Origin: Pseudomonadota bacterium
GTDB taxonomy: Bacteria; Pseudomonadota; Alphaproteobacteria; Rhizobiales; Rhizobiaceae
DNA: 64,000 nt
Assembly: GCA_023390055.1 (NCBI GenBank)
Contig: JAEWDP010000085.1
Coordinates: forward strand, 1 to 64,000
Direction: 5' to 3'
Notes under the pieces: generated by a model
Told to the model about the DNA's origin: nothing
The model's input: only the letters and a program-made list of their open reading frames with translations
The model's database searches: none
Position numbers and translations under genes: made by a program
Shown: one piece after another, positions 44,642 to 53,199 of the stretch
Layout of the letters: each line of letters opens with the position of its first letter
How positions within the stretch are numbered: position 1 is the first letter of the stretch

Positions 44642-44827
44642 TTGGTAAGCAACGTTCCCGCGTCTGGGGAGATAGGGGACAAGATAGATTAAGCAAATGA
44701 TGGCGACCTAGAGGCATTAGCCGGAGAATTCCAGTTGCCCCAATACTGCGCCCAGGCTGAATGACAGCTGAACATGGTGAGCACATCACTCAAAGGCTTA
44801 CCATCGGACGTTGCTCTTGGTAAGCAA
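44642..44827. repeat. two copies of TTGGTAAGCAA between ndvB and the M20 gene
   Basis: The 11-mer occurs exactly at 44642-44652 and 44817-44827, 175 bases apart, in the 304-bp region between divergent ndvB and the M20 hydrolase gene. It is an imperfect palindrome (TTGGTAAGCAA / TTGCTTACCAA). It could be a pair of operator sites; no regulator is known to me for it. Confidence 0.5.
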
Positions 44828-44867
44828 GAGTGGTGGTTCAACTCAGCGATCGAAAAGGTAAGTTCAT

Positions 44868-46055
44868 TTGACCATCCATATTTCCAATGAAATGTCAGAA
44901 CTGGTCGCTATCAGACAGTACCTGCATCAGCATCCGGAACTCGGCCTTTCAGAGTTCAAGACTTCCGACTTCATCGCGGAACAGCTCTCCGCTATCGGGT
45001 ACGAGGTAACACGAGGCCTTGCGGGAACCGGCATCGTCGCGACACTTCGAAACGGAACGAGCAATCGATCTGTCGGGATTCGCGCTGATATCGACGCACT
45101 GCCCATTATGGAAGAGACCGGCGCTGCATATGCGAGCAAGACCGAGGGCCTCATGCATGCGTGCGGACATGACGGCCACACGACGATGCTACTTGGTGCA
45201 GCCAAAATTCTTGCAGACAGACGTAATTTCAACGGTACCATTCACCTCATTTTCCAACCTGCCGAAGAAAATTTCGGCGGTGCCCGGCTGATGATCGAGG
45301 ATGGCCTCTTCGAACGTTTTCCCTGCGACGCAGTCTTTGCGCTTCACAATGATCCAGGCCTTCCCTTTGGTGAGATCCATGTTCGCGAGGGACCGATCAT
45401 GGCTGCTGTCGATGAATGCAAGATCGTGGTGAACGGGCGCGGCGGGCATGGCGCAGAACCACAGGAGACCGCCGACCCGATAGTGGCTGGCGCCAGTATC
45501 ATCATGGCACTGCAGACAATCGTATCCCGTAATCTTCATCCGTTGGACTCCGCCGTTGTAACAATTGGTGCATTCCATGGCGGCCAGGCAAGCAATGTCA
45601 TACCGGAACGCGCGGAGATGCTTTTGACCATCCGATCATTCGAGAGTCACGTCAGAGATACACTTGAACAACGCATTCGATCGATCGCCGAAGGACAAGC
45701 TGCCAGTTACGGAATGTCTGTCGACCTCGACTATGAACGCGGCTACGAGCCGGTAGTCAACCACAAGCCCGAGACTGACTTTGTCCGAAAGATTGCTGGG
45801 CAAGTGGTTGGAGAAGCCCAGGTCCGGCAAATATCCCGCCCGATGATGGGTAGTGAAGATTTCTCCTATATGCTGGAAAAGCGCCCCGGGAGCTATTTCT
45901 TCCTTGGAACACGGCGCACGGAAAACGACCCGCCGCTGCACCATCCCCGCTTTGATTTCAATGACGATGCGTTACCCATCGGCACAAGTCTGTGGGTGGA
46001 AATTGCGGAGAGCTGGCTGGATGAGACCGAGAAGGATCCTTCATTGCAACGATGA
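44868..46055 (+). CDS. M20-family amidohydrolase (hippurate-hydrolase-like)
   Basis: Dinuclear metallohydrolase of 395 residues that cleaves an amide bond of an N-acylated amino acid or similar compound. Metal-site strings are LMHACGHDGHT, PAEENFGGARLMIEDG with the catalytic glutamate, and MMGSEDFSYML. The dimerisation lid lies between. The frame starts at TTG 44868, with AAAGGTAAG upstream; an ATG at 44892 is the alternative start. Substrate unknown: hippurate, N-acetyl amino acids or indole conjugates are all possible in this family. Divergent from ndvB; the next gene is convergent. Confidence 0.92.
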   Translation: MTIHISNEMSELVAIRQYLHQHPELGLSEFKTSDFIAEQLSAIGYEVTRGLAGTGIVATLRNGTSNRSVGIRADIDALPIMEETGAAYASKTEGLMHACGHDGHTTMLLGAAKILADRRNFNGTIHLIFQPAEENFGGARLMIEDGLFERFPCDAVFALHNDPGLPFGEIHVREGPIMAAVDECKIVVNGRGGHGAEPQETADPIVAGASIIMALQTIVSRNLHPLDSAVVTIGAFHGGQASNVIPERAEMLLTIRSFESHVRDTLEQRIRSIAEGQAASYGMSVDLDYERGYEPVVNHKPETDFVRKIAGQVVGEAQVRQISRPMMGSEDFSYMLEKRPGSYFFLGTRRTENDPPLHHPRFDFNDDALPIGTSLWVEIAESWLDETEKDPSLQR

Positions 46056-46306
46056 AGGTGCCCTTTCTTCGGTAGTTCGCCTGAACAGACCATATCTGAG
46101 CCGTGTCACGAAGACGCCGTCTCCAGGAGAGACATTGAAAGGTGATCTACGTTACGCGCCACTGTTCGGCGCATTCGATTGTAACATGAAAGGATTTCTG
46201 GAACGGCAGGACCCTATATTCATCCAAGAATGGATGCCGATGACCCTGACGTCTACTGAGTGTAATCACCAGAAAAACCGTGCCTCCGCCTGGAAATGGC
46301 CCACTC

Positions 46307-47278
46307 TTAACCGTAACGATCCATCGCTAGCCTAAAGATATCTCGGTCAATATTACCACCGGACGCCACAGCGATCACGGTATCGCCCAATGTCTCTCCG
46401 TGAAACAGGGCTGCGGCAAGCGCGACGGCTCCACCAGGCTCCACCAGGATCTTTAAACGGCCGAATGCGAGAACAACAGTCTGCAGCACTTCCTCATCAC
46501 TGACCACGATACCGGGCTTGCAAAGGCGAGACAGAATGGGAAAGGTCACATTGCCCGGTTGCGGCGTCAGAATTGCATCGCAAACGGAACCGGAAAATCC
46601 GGAGTTGCGCTCGATTGATCCCGATTTCAACGAACGTGCGACATCATCGAACCCTGCCGGCTCACAGGTTCGGACCCGTAGATCAGGCGCTCTGGCTTCA
46701 ACCGCGAGAGCGATCCCGGACGCGAGACCGCCACCCCCCGTTGGAACGAGGATATCGGCGTCCTTGATGCCTTCCTCTGCGGCCTGCTCAGCGAGTTCCA
46801 GTCCGATCGTACCTTGTCCCGCAATCACCAGCGGTTCATCAAACGGTCGAATAAGGGTCAGGCCCCGCTCCTTCGACAATCTGGCACCGATGACGTCGCG
46901 GTCCTCAGTTGCCCGATCGTAAAGGACCACTTCGGCCCCGAATGCTCGTGTATTGTCAATCTTTATGCGCGGTGCATCGCACGGCATCACGATCGTACTC
47001 GGCGACCCGTGGAATTTGGCTGCCAGCGCAACGCCCTGCGCGTGGTTTCCCGAAGAATAGGCAATTACGCCCTTCTTGCGAAGTTCCGGAGAAAGCCACG
47101 AGAGCGCAGACCAGGCACCACGAAACTTGAACGAGCCCGTATGCTGGAGGCATTCCGCCTTCACGAAGATCCTGCGACCAGCAAGTTCATCCAGGAAAGG
47201 GGAAGAGAGGAGGGGCGTGTGCCGCACGCAACCGGTGAGACGGTGGCGGGCGGCCTCAATCATGGCAACATCTGTCAT
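46307..47278 (-). CDS. threonine/serine dehydratase family (PLP, fold type II)
   Basis: 323 residues. The PLP lysine is in GSFKFRGAW (about residues 48-56), the phosphate-binding loop is PTGGGGLASG and the ring-nitrogen contact is in VASGGNIDRD. No C-terminal ACT regulatory domain is present, so it is the catabolic or EutB-like short form that makes ammonia and a 2-oxo acid. I choose ATG 47278, which has GAAGG six bases upstream, over a TTG two codons earlier. The aldehyde dehydrogenase gene lies 43 bp upstream on the same strand, suggesting an operon. Confidence 0.9.
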   Translation of the reverse strand: MTDVAMIEAARHRLTGCVRHTPLLSSPFLDELAGRRIFVKAECLQHTGSFKFRGAWSALSWLSPELRKKGVIAYSSGNHAQGVALAAKFHGSPSTIVMPCDAPRIKIDNTRAFGAEVVLYDRATEDRDVIGARLSKERGLTLIRPFDEPLVIAGQGTIGLELAEQAAEEGIKDADILVPTGGGGLASGIALAVEARAPDLRVRTCEPAGFDDVARSLKSGSIERNSGFSGSVCDAILTPQPGNVTFPILSRLCKPGIVVSDEEVLQTVVLAFGRLKILVEPGGAVALAAALFHGETLGDTVIAVASGGNIDRDIFRLAMDRYG

Positions 47279-47321
47279 CGGCAACCTTCAAGGGGAAGGC
47301 GACGACTGCCGTCGCCTACTG

Positions 47322-48755
47322 TCAGGGCAGCGTATATGCTGTTTTGACGGTAGTGAAGAATTCGGCAGCATATTTCCCCTGCTCGCGCGGACCAAAGGAC
47401 GACGCCTTGCGGCCACCAAACGGTACGTGGAAATCGACGCCCGCTGTCGGCAGATTCACCATGACCATGCCAGCTTCCGAATTGCGCTTGAAGTGGGTTG
47501 CATATTTGAGGCTTGTCGTGGCAATGCCCGCCGACAGTCCATAAGGTGTGTCATTGGCAACAGCGAGAGCCTCGTCGTAATCTTTCACCCGAATAACGCT
47601 TGCCACCGGACCGAATATTTCTTCGCGCGAAATGCGCATCTGGTTCGTAGCTTCAGTAAACAGGGTCGGCTGCAGGAAAAAGCCCGGTGTTTCACGTTCG
47701 AGCCGGTCACCACCAAAAGCAAGTTTGGCACCTTCCTGTTTGCCAATATCGATATAGTCCATGTCTTGCTTCAGTTGTTTCTCATCCACGACCGGGCCAA
47801 TATGCGTCCCCTGCTTCATGGCATTGTCGACATTCAGGGTCTTCAATCTCTCGGTCAGTGCCGCGACAAACTTGTCATGAATACCCTCCGTTACGATGAG
47901 CCGGGAAGAGGCGGTGCAGCGCTGGCCAGTCGAAAAGAATCCGGAATTGGCTGCTGCCTCTACAGCAACATTGAGGTCGGCATCATCGAGAACCACCATC
48001 GGGTTCTTGCCGCCCATCTCGAGCTGGAACTTGCGATTATGTTCGATCGAAGCCAGTGCCACGCGCTTTCCGGTGCCGGTAGATCCGGTAAAGGTGATAC
48101 CAGCAAGGTCCGGGCTATCAAGCATTGCCTGACCGACAACCGAACCACGTCCCATCACAAGGTTCAATACGCCCTTAGGAAGGCCGGCACGATGCAGAAT
48201 GTCAACAATGGCCCAGGCGCAACCAGGCACGAGATCGGCTGGCTTGAAGACGATTGTATTGCCATAGCAAAGCGCCGGCGCAATCTTCCAGGCAGGGATG
48301 GCGATCGGGAAGTTCCATGGCGTGATGATACCAATCACACCAAGAGGTTCTCGCGTAATTTCGACACCGATCCCTGGTCGCGCTGATGCCACCACCTCAC
48401 CGGTAAGACGGAGCGCTTCGCCGGCGAAGAAATCGAAGATCTGTGCTGCACGGGTGACTTCCCCTATTGCTTCAGGAAGGATCTTGCCCTCTTCACGTGC
48501 CAAAAGCGCGCCTAGCTCATCCTTGCGTGCCAGAATTTCGTCGGCTGTCTTCTTCAGGATCGCATGACGCTCCATAATCCCGGAATGAGACCAAGTAGCA
48601 AAAGCCGCCTTGGCCGCAACAATTGCCTGGCGGGCGTCTTCTGCTGTTCCCTGCGCGTAGGTACCGACAACATCATTGGTGTCAGAGGGGCTGATATTCT
48701 TGGATGCCTCGCTGCCCACCCATTCGCCGGCAATCAAATTTTGGTAGATGGTCAT
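47322..48755 (-). CDS. NAD(P)-dependent aldehyde dehydrogenase
   Basis: 477 residues; oxidises an aldehyde to the acid. The catalytic cysteine is in STGQRCTASSRLIV, the general base in LEMGGKNPMVV, the oxyanion asparagine in TPWNFPIA and the cofactor loop in FTGSTGTGKRVA. The overall sequence resembles 2-oxoglutarate-semialdehyde dehydrogenases of sugar-acid, hydroxyproline or glucarate breakdown, but succinate-semialdehyde cannot be excluded. AGGAG lies six bases before the ATG. It is upstream of the dehydratase gene on the same strand. Confidence 0.92.
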   Translation of the reverse strand: MTIYQNLIAGEWVGSEASKNISPSDTNDVVGTYAQGTAEDARQAIVAAKAAFATWSHSGIMERHAILKKTADEILARKDELGALLAREEGKILPEAIGEVTRAAQIFDFFAGEALRLTGEVVASARPGIGVEITREPLGVIGIITPWNFPIAIPAWKIAPALCYGNTIVFKPADLVPGCAWAIVDILHRAGLPKGVLNLVMGRGSVVGQAMLDSPDLAGITFTGSTGTGKRVALASIEHNRKFQLEMGGKNPMVVLDDADLNVAVEAAANSGFFSTGQRCTASSRLIVTEGIHDKFVAALTERLKTLNVDNAMKQGTHIGPVVDEKQLKQDMDYIDIGKQEGAKLAFGGDRLERETPGFFLQPTLFTEATNQMRISREEIFGPVASVIRVKDYDEALAVANDTPYGLSAGIATTSLKYATHFKRNSEAGMVMVNLPTAGVDFHVPFGGRKASSFGPREQGKYAAEFFTTVKTAYTLP

Positions 48756-48826
48756 CGTAAGCTCCTGTCATTCATCTCGGACAGCTGCTGCCTTACGACG
48801 TCGAGCCGTCACGTTCAATAGTACGA

Positions 48827-49699
48827 TTAAAGGTTTTGAGTAGACGTGGTCGTGGCCTCCACAGGCCGGAAGCAGATACGTGCCTTTATGGGAAGATGGT
48901 CGGAGGCCCGTCTGGCTAGCGGCGTGTCATGCACATTCACAGGGCCGAGAAGTTCTGGCCGGTTGGCCATGATTCGATCAAGCGCGAGAACCGGCAAGCG
49001 CGACGGGAAACTCGGAATCGCCGTCGGTAGGCCAAACATGCCCGAAAGTGTATTGAGCGATGAACGGTTTCCAAGTCGCCATTCGTTAAGGTCTCCAAGC
49101 AGAACCGTCGGTTGTTCTGTACGCGAGCGAAGGAGATCGACAAGCATGCGCGTCTGCTGGTGGCGTGACCGGCGAAGGAGCCCTAGATGCGCCGCGATGA
49201 TCCGCAGTTCGCTTCCATCCTTCAGCTCCAATTCCGTGATCAGAGCTCCACGTGGCTCCAGACCGGGCAGTTTAACCGGATGAACATTCCGAAGTAATCC
49301 CTCTCGAAAAAAAACGACATTGCCGTGCCATCCATGCGCTTTGGAAAATCCGGACACCGGGACAGGAAGAAGGCCTGTTTCACGCTCCAGCCAATCGAGA
49401 TCGAGCAATCCCCGCCGTTCGCCAAATCTGGTGTCAGCTTCCTGGAGCGCCACGACATCTGCCCCAATTTCCTTGATCACCTCCTTTGTGCGGTAGGGGT
49501 CGAACTTGCCATCCACGCCCACGCATTTGTGCACATTATAAGACGCGACCAAAATGCCCTCACCAGTATCAGTCGGAACGGCAGATGACAGGCCGTGTGT
49601 CTTGCGCTGGCGGATGGACGCAAGAATATGGGATGGCAGTGTTGCTTTTTTGGTTCGCATGGCTCTCGATATCAACGGCATCATGATGCCGTGCCGCAT
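48827..49699 (-). CDS. endonuclease/exonuclease/phosphatase (EEP) superfamily hydrolase
   Basis: 290 residues. Motifs of the fold in order: ASYNVHKCVGVDG, VALQEADTRFGER (metal-binding Glu), IIAAHLGLL, LLGDLNEWRLG (Asp/Asn) and RRASDHLPIKARI (terminal Asp-His). Substrate may be a phospholipid, a nucleic acid or a phosphodiester. Its ATG is directly joined to the stop of the cardiolipin synthase gene (TAAATG), so the two are translated from one message. That context favours a role in phospholipid metabolism or the envelope. The first residues (MRHGIMMPL...) allow several starts. Confidence 0.88.
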   Translation of the reverse strand: MRHGIMMPLISRAMRTKKATLPSHILASIRQRKTHGLSSAVPTDTGEGILVASYNVHKCVGVDGKFDPYRTKEVIKEIGADVVALQEADTRFGERRGLLDLDWLERETGLLPVPVSGFSKAHGWHGNVVFFREGLLRNVHPVKLPGLEPRGALITELELKDGSELRIIAAHLGLLRRSRHQQTRMLVDLLRSRTEQPTVLLGDLNEWRLGNRSSLNTLSGMFGLPTAIPSFPSRLPVLALDRIMANRPELLGPVNVHDTPLARRASDHLPIKARICFRPVEATTTSTQNL

Positions 49700-51160
49700 T
49701 TAAAGATAGGGCGACCCCAGCCACAGAATACGATTGAGCAGTCGAGCTGGGAACGGGGTATTTCTTAAGTCCTCAAGTGTTACTTGTCTCGCGCTAGATA
49801 TAGTAACATCAACTCTACGTTCCAAAGCTTGGGCAAATGACCTGTCCAAAACCTCCAGATCGATCTCGAAATTGAGACGAAGTGATCGTGGATCAAGGTT
49901 TGACGATCCAACAAAAGCCCAAAGTCCGTCGATCGCCATGAGCTTGGAGTGGTCAAAGACACCGACAGCACGCCAGATTCGACAGTAATTTTTCAATAGT
50001 TGATCAAACTGGCTCGTCATGGCCCTGTCGATGAGGATCAGGTTATTCTCCTGAGGCACGACTATATCGACTTCGACACCGCGGCGAGCAGCGGTTATCA
50101 GCGCTGTAATCAATTCCCTGTCAGGTAGAAAGTAGGGAGAGATGATGCGGATCGAGTGCCGAGCTATCGAGAACGCGCCCATCAACATCTTATGGTTGGT
50201 CTCAACGCTGCGATCCGGTCCAGATGAAACAGGGCGAATTGCCACAGGCAGGCCGGGATCTGCCGACGGCGGCACGATATTCCAGGCGGCACCTTTGAGA
50301 TGCTCTCCCGCGGCAAAGCGCCAGTCAGCAGCTGCAATTGCGAAGAGGTCTGCAACAACAGGACCGCTAATGCAAAAATGTGTGTCGCCAGAACACTTAT
50401 CTCCCAAGAACTCGCGACAAAAGCTCTCCCTGATGTTCATCCCTCCCGTGAACGCTATTGCACCATCAACAACCATGATTTTCCGGTGTGTTCGGAGATT
50501 GGCATAGGGCAATCGCAGCCCCATGATGACATTACCGTTGAAGACATCGACAGCAACCCCGCCATCGCGCAGCATACCGAGTACACTTGGTACCGAGTAT
50601 CGAGCGCCAACAGCGTCGATCAGGACCCTCACGACAACACCACGGCCAACTGCCGCAATAAGTGCTTCGGCGAAGCGACGGCCGATCCGGTCGCGGTCAA
50701 AGATGTAGGTTTCCAGCAGGATGGACCGGCTGGCTCCATTGATGGCCCTCAACATTGCGCCATATGCATCGTCACCGGTGTTAAGCACCGTGACAGTATT
50801 TCCAGTTGTTATGGTATGCCCGGTGACCCGGTCTCCCAGCGTCTTCAGCGCCCGAAATCGGCGCCCAAACTGCTCAGCGACCATGTCATCGCTTGCATCA
50901 TATGTGTCGAAATGATCGCTCACATGTCCCCGTAACAGGGAGCGGCGGCCGCTGATGACATTTCTACGGACGCGGTTGATACCCGCGATAAAGTAGAGCA
51001 GCGCACCGACGATTGGGGACAAGATGATAATGCCGACCCAACCGATTGCCGATCGTACCTCTTCCTTGGTCATAGCCGCATGGATAGCCGCTGGCACCCC
51101 CAGGAGGATTGACAGCGAAAAAAGGATATAAGGCCAGTAGGGCTCTAAAAAAATCGGCAT
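49700..51160 (-). CDS. cardiolipin synthase, phospholipase D type
   Basis: Membrane enzyme of 486 residues that joins two phosphatidylglycerols into cardiolipin. Two N-terminal membrane segments (about 6-28 and 38-60) precede two HKD motifs: LRTHRKIMVVDGAIAFTGG and VFDHSKLMAIDGLWAFVGS. I start at ATG 51160 (MPIFLEPYWPYI), the usual N-terminus of the family; a TTG twelve codons upstream is unlikely. The EEP gene follows with no gap. Gene-level assignment to Cls is firm, but which cls paralogue it is cannot be told. Confidence 0.93.
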   Translation of the reverse strand: MPIFLEPYWPYILFSLSILLGVPAAIHAAMTKEEVRSAIGWVGIIILSPIVGALLYFIAGINRVRRNVISGRRSLLRGHVSDHFDTYDASDDMVAEQFGRRFRALKTLGDRVTGHTITTGNTVTVLNTGDDAYGAMLRAINGASRSILLETYIFDRDRIGRRFAEALIAAVGRGVVVRVLIDAVGARYSVPSVLGMLRDGGVAVDVFNGNVIMGLRLPYANLRTHRKIMVVDGAIAFTGGMNIRESFCREFLGDKCSGDTHFCISGPVVADLFAIAAADWRFAAGEHLKGAAWNIVPPSADPGLPVAIRPVSSGPDRSVETNHKMLMGAFSIARHSIRIISPYFLPDRELITALITAARRGVEVDIVVPQENNLILIDRAMTSQFDQLLKNYCRIWRAVGVFDHSKLMAIDGLWAFVGSSNLDPRSLRLNFEIDLEVLDRSFAQALERRVDVTISSARQVTLEDLRNTPFPARLLNRILWLGSPYL

Positions 51161-51236
51161 GGGCTGGAGATATAGGCCTGCAGACGAAAGACGCAATCAC
51201 AGCACGCTGAAGGAGCGATTTTGATCGACTTGCGCA

Positions 51237-52595
51237 TCACATTGCCTCTAATTGGACCTTGAAGTCGTCAAGCGCACTTTCAAAGATGTCAAATATCGTA
51301 TTGACCTCGTGTTCGGAGATGATCAATGGCGGGCAAAGTGCGACGCTATCACCGATCGCACGCCCGATTAGCCCCTTTTCCAGCATCAAAGCCACAAGCT
51401 TCGATCCGAGCCATCCGGCTGCAAATCCGTCCCGAGGTTTGAGTTCAAGCGCCCCGATCAGGCCGACAGCACGGGCCTCGAGAGCAAGCGAATGATCTTC
51501 TAACGCCTGAAGGCGGCTCATGAATAGCGGGCTTAAGTTCTGGACGTTACCGATGAGGTTTCGCTCTTCGATAATCAGAATGTTTTCCAATGCCACTGCC
51601 GCCGCCACGGGATGGCCACTTGCCGTAAAACCATGCCCGAAAGTCCCAATCGAATGTGACTCGTCTGCCAATGGCCCATAGACGTTCTCATTGATCAGAA
51701 GCGCCGAAATTGGCTGGTAAGAGGATGAAAGCTGCTTGGAAACGGTAATGATATCCGGCCGTAGTCCATACGTCGTGGTGCCAAACATCTCACCGGTGCG
51801 TCCGAAGCCGCATATTACCTCGTCGGCAATGAGCAAGATATCGTATTTCGTGAGTACAGCCTGGATTGCTTGCCAATAGCCAGATGGTGGGATTATCACG
51901 CCTCCCGCACCCATTACCGGCTCACCTATGAAAGCAGCAATGGTTTCAGGCCCCTCCTCGAGGATCAGGCTTTCGAGTTCCTGTGCACATCGGACTGCGA
52001 ATGCCTGTTCATCCTCACCTTCCTGCGCGAAAGCACGATGATGCGGACACATCGTATGAAGAAATCCGGGCAGGGGTAAATCAAACGAGCGGTGATTGTT
52101 GGGAAGGCCGGTAAGGCTGGCGCTTGCAATGGTTACCCCATGATAACCCTTGATCCGGGAGATGATCTTCTTTTTCTGCGGCTTGCCAAGCGCATTTGAT
52201 CGATACCAGATCATCTTCAATGCTGTGTCATTGGCTTCTGAACCAGAGTTGGTAAAGTAGACCTTTGACATCGGCACCGGCGCCATGTGGATCAATTTTT
52301 CTGCGAGATTGACCGATGGTTCTTGGGTTCGCGCGGTGAACGTATGATAATACGGTAGTTTCGACATCTGCCGGACTGCCGCATCGATCAGACGCTGCTC
52401 TCCAAAACCCACAGCGACACTCCAGAGGCCCGACATCGCCTCGATATATTCCTTCCCGTTGTTGTCGTAGACATAGATGCCTTTGCCGGAATCAATCACC
52501 AGCGCACCTTCACGTTCCAGAGTCCGGGCGTTTGTATAGGAATGCAGCTGATATGCCTGGTCGCGGGCCTCTACAGAGTTGGGTTGCACAGCCAC
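51237..52595 (-). CDS. class III aminotransferase (omega-amino acid:pyruvate type)
   Basis: PLP enzyme of 452 residues. The aspartate that holds the PLP ring is in LIADEVICGFGRTG, the PLP lysine is in TVSKQLSSSYQPIS, and the phosphate loop is FTNSGSEANDTALK. It uses a terminal amine or omega-amino acid as donor and probably pyruvate as acceptor; putrescine, beta-alanine and 2,4-diaminobutyrate are all possible donors. The start is GTG at 52595, with GAGGAGA about 8 bases upstream. It is divergent from the dpp operon and 77 bp upstream of the cardiolipin synthase gene. Confidence 0.92.
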   Translation of the reverse strand: MAVQPNSVEARDQAYQLHSYTNARTLEREGALVIDSGKGIYVYDNNGKEYIEAMSGLWSVAVGFGEQRLIDAAVRQMSKLPYYHTFTARTQEPSVNLAEKLIHMAPVPMSKVYFTNSGSEANDTALKMIWYRSNALGKPQKKKIISRIKGYHGVTIASASLTGLPNNHRSFDLPLPGFLHTMCPHHRAFAQEGEDEQAFAVRCAQELESLILEEGPETIAAFIGEPVMGAGGVIIPPSGYWQAIQAVLTKYDILLIADEVICGFGRTGEMFGTTTYGLRPDIITVSKQLSSSYQPISALLINENVYGPLADESHSIGTFGHGFTASGHPVAAAVALENILIIEERNLIGNVQNLSPLFMSRLQALEDHSLALEARAVGLIGALELKPRDGFAAGWLGSKLVALMLEKGLIGRAIGDSVALCPPLIISEHEVNTIFDIFESALDDFKVQLEAM

Positions 52596-52811
52596 GGGGG
52601 TGTCTCCTCAAAAAGTCAGATAATAAATATCGTCATAGCTGGTAGCCCGGCAAAGACTAACGTCCATTGAGGCACCAAATGTTTCGTCCGTTTATGTCAC
52701 GACCATTGCATCAACAGGCGAGCCGGCCAAATCCAAACCGTAGTCTTATTTGACCACAGCGGCAAACGGAACATCAAAATGCTTTAAACTTCAACCATCT
52801 ATAATGACCCT

Positions 52812-52994
52812 CTACCAATCGTCACCACTTCGAAGAGGAAGCATCTCGACAAGCACGTCGTATTCGCTATGCTCCAGCGCCACGGTCTTGCCACAAATTG
52901 TCAAGGAACCGTTTGCTTCGAGTAAGTCTCTGCAGTTTGCAGACGATATGAGGCAAAAGGTTCCATTGGATGACGAAGAGGCAAAATCCGGTAC
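52812..52994 (-). pseudogene. possible truncated OmpR-type winged-helix regulator
   Basis: On the minus strand, a frame ending at 52812 translates to GSLTICGKTVALEHSEYDVL and then VEMLPLRSGDDW before a stop. The first part resembles the start of the OmpR/PhoB C-terminal DNA-binding domain (strand, strand, then the helix that normally reads TPxEFxLLxxL). The DNA-recognition half of the domain is missing and I did not find it in another frame nearby. The rest of the frame has no family-like sequence. It lies in the divergent region between the aminotransferase and dppA. Chance similarity cannot be excluded. Confidence 0.3.
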
Positions 52995-53199
52995 CAACAT
53001 CACTGGTAAACGACCAAGGGATAGCTCGCTGACTCGTCGGCAGCAGCCCAAGAAGGGGTAAAGCTTGATCGTCGATCGAGAGAGGCTCGCTCGACAGGAG
53101 GTGAAAACAAAAGACTGACTTGAGATGCGACAACGCATCTTCAAAATGACTTTCAATCGGGTTCGGCAAATGCCGTCCAAAAGAACTGGGAGATCACCC

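Noticed and set aside
44868..52595. Reading the M20 hydrolase, PLP dehydratase, aldehyde dehydrogenase and class III aminotransferase as an ectoine/hydroxyectoine degradation (doe/eut) cluster.
   Set aside because: The reaction types match in part, but the ectoine-ring hydrolase, the cyclodeaminase and the typical transporter are absent, the genes are on both strands, and the M20 protein looks hippurate-hydrolase-like.
52750..53061. A 103-codon plus-strand frame upstream of dppA.
   Set aside because: Ser/Lys/Arg-rich, no ribosome binding site and no family-like sequence; it mirrors the minus-strand frame that may hold a regulator fragment.
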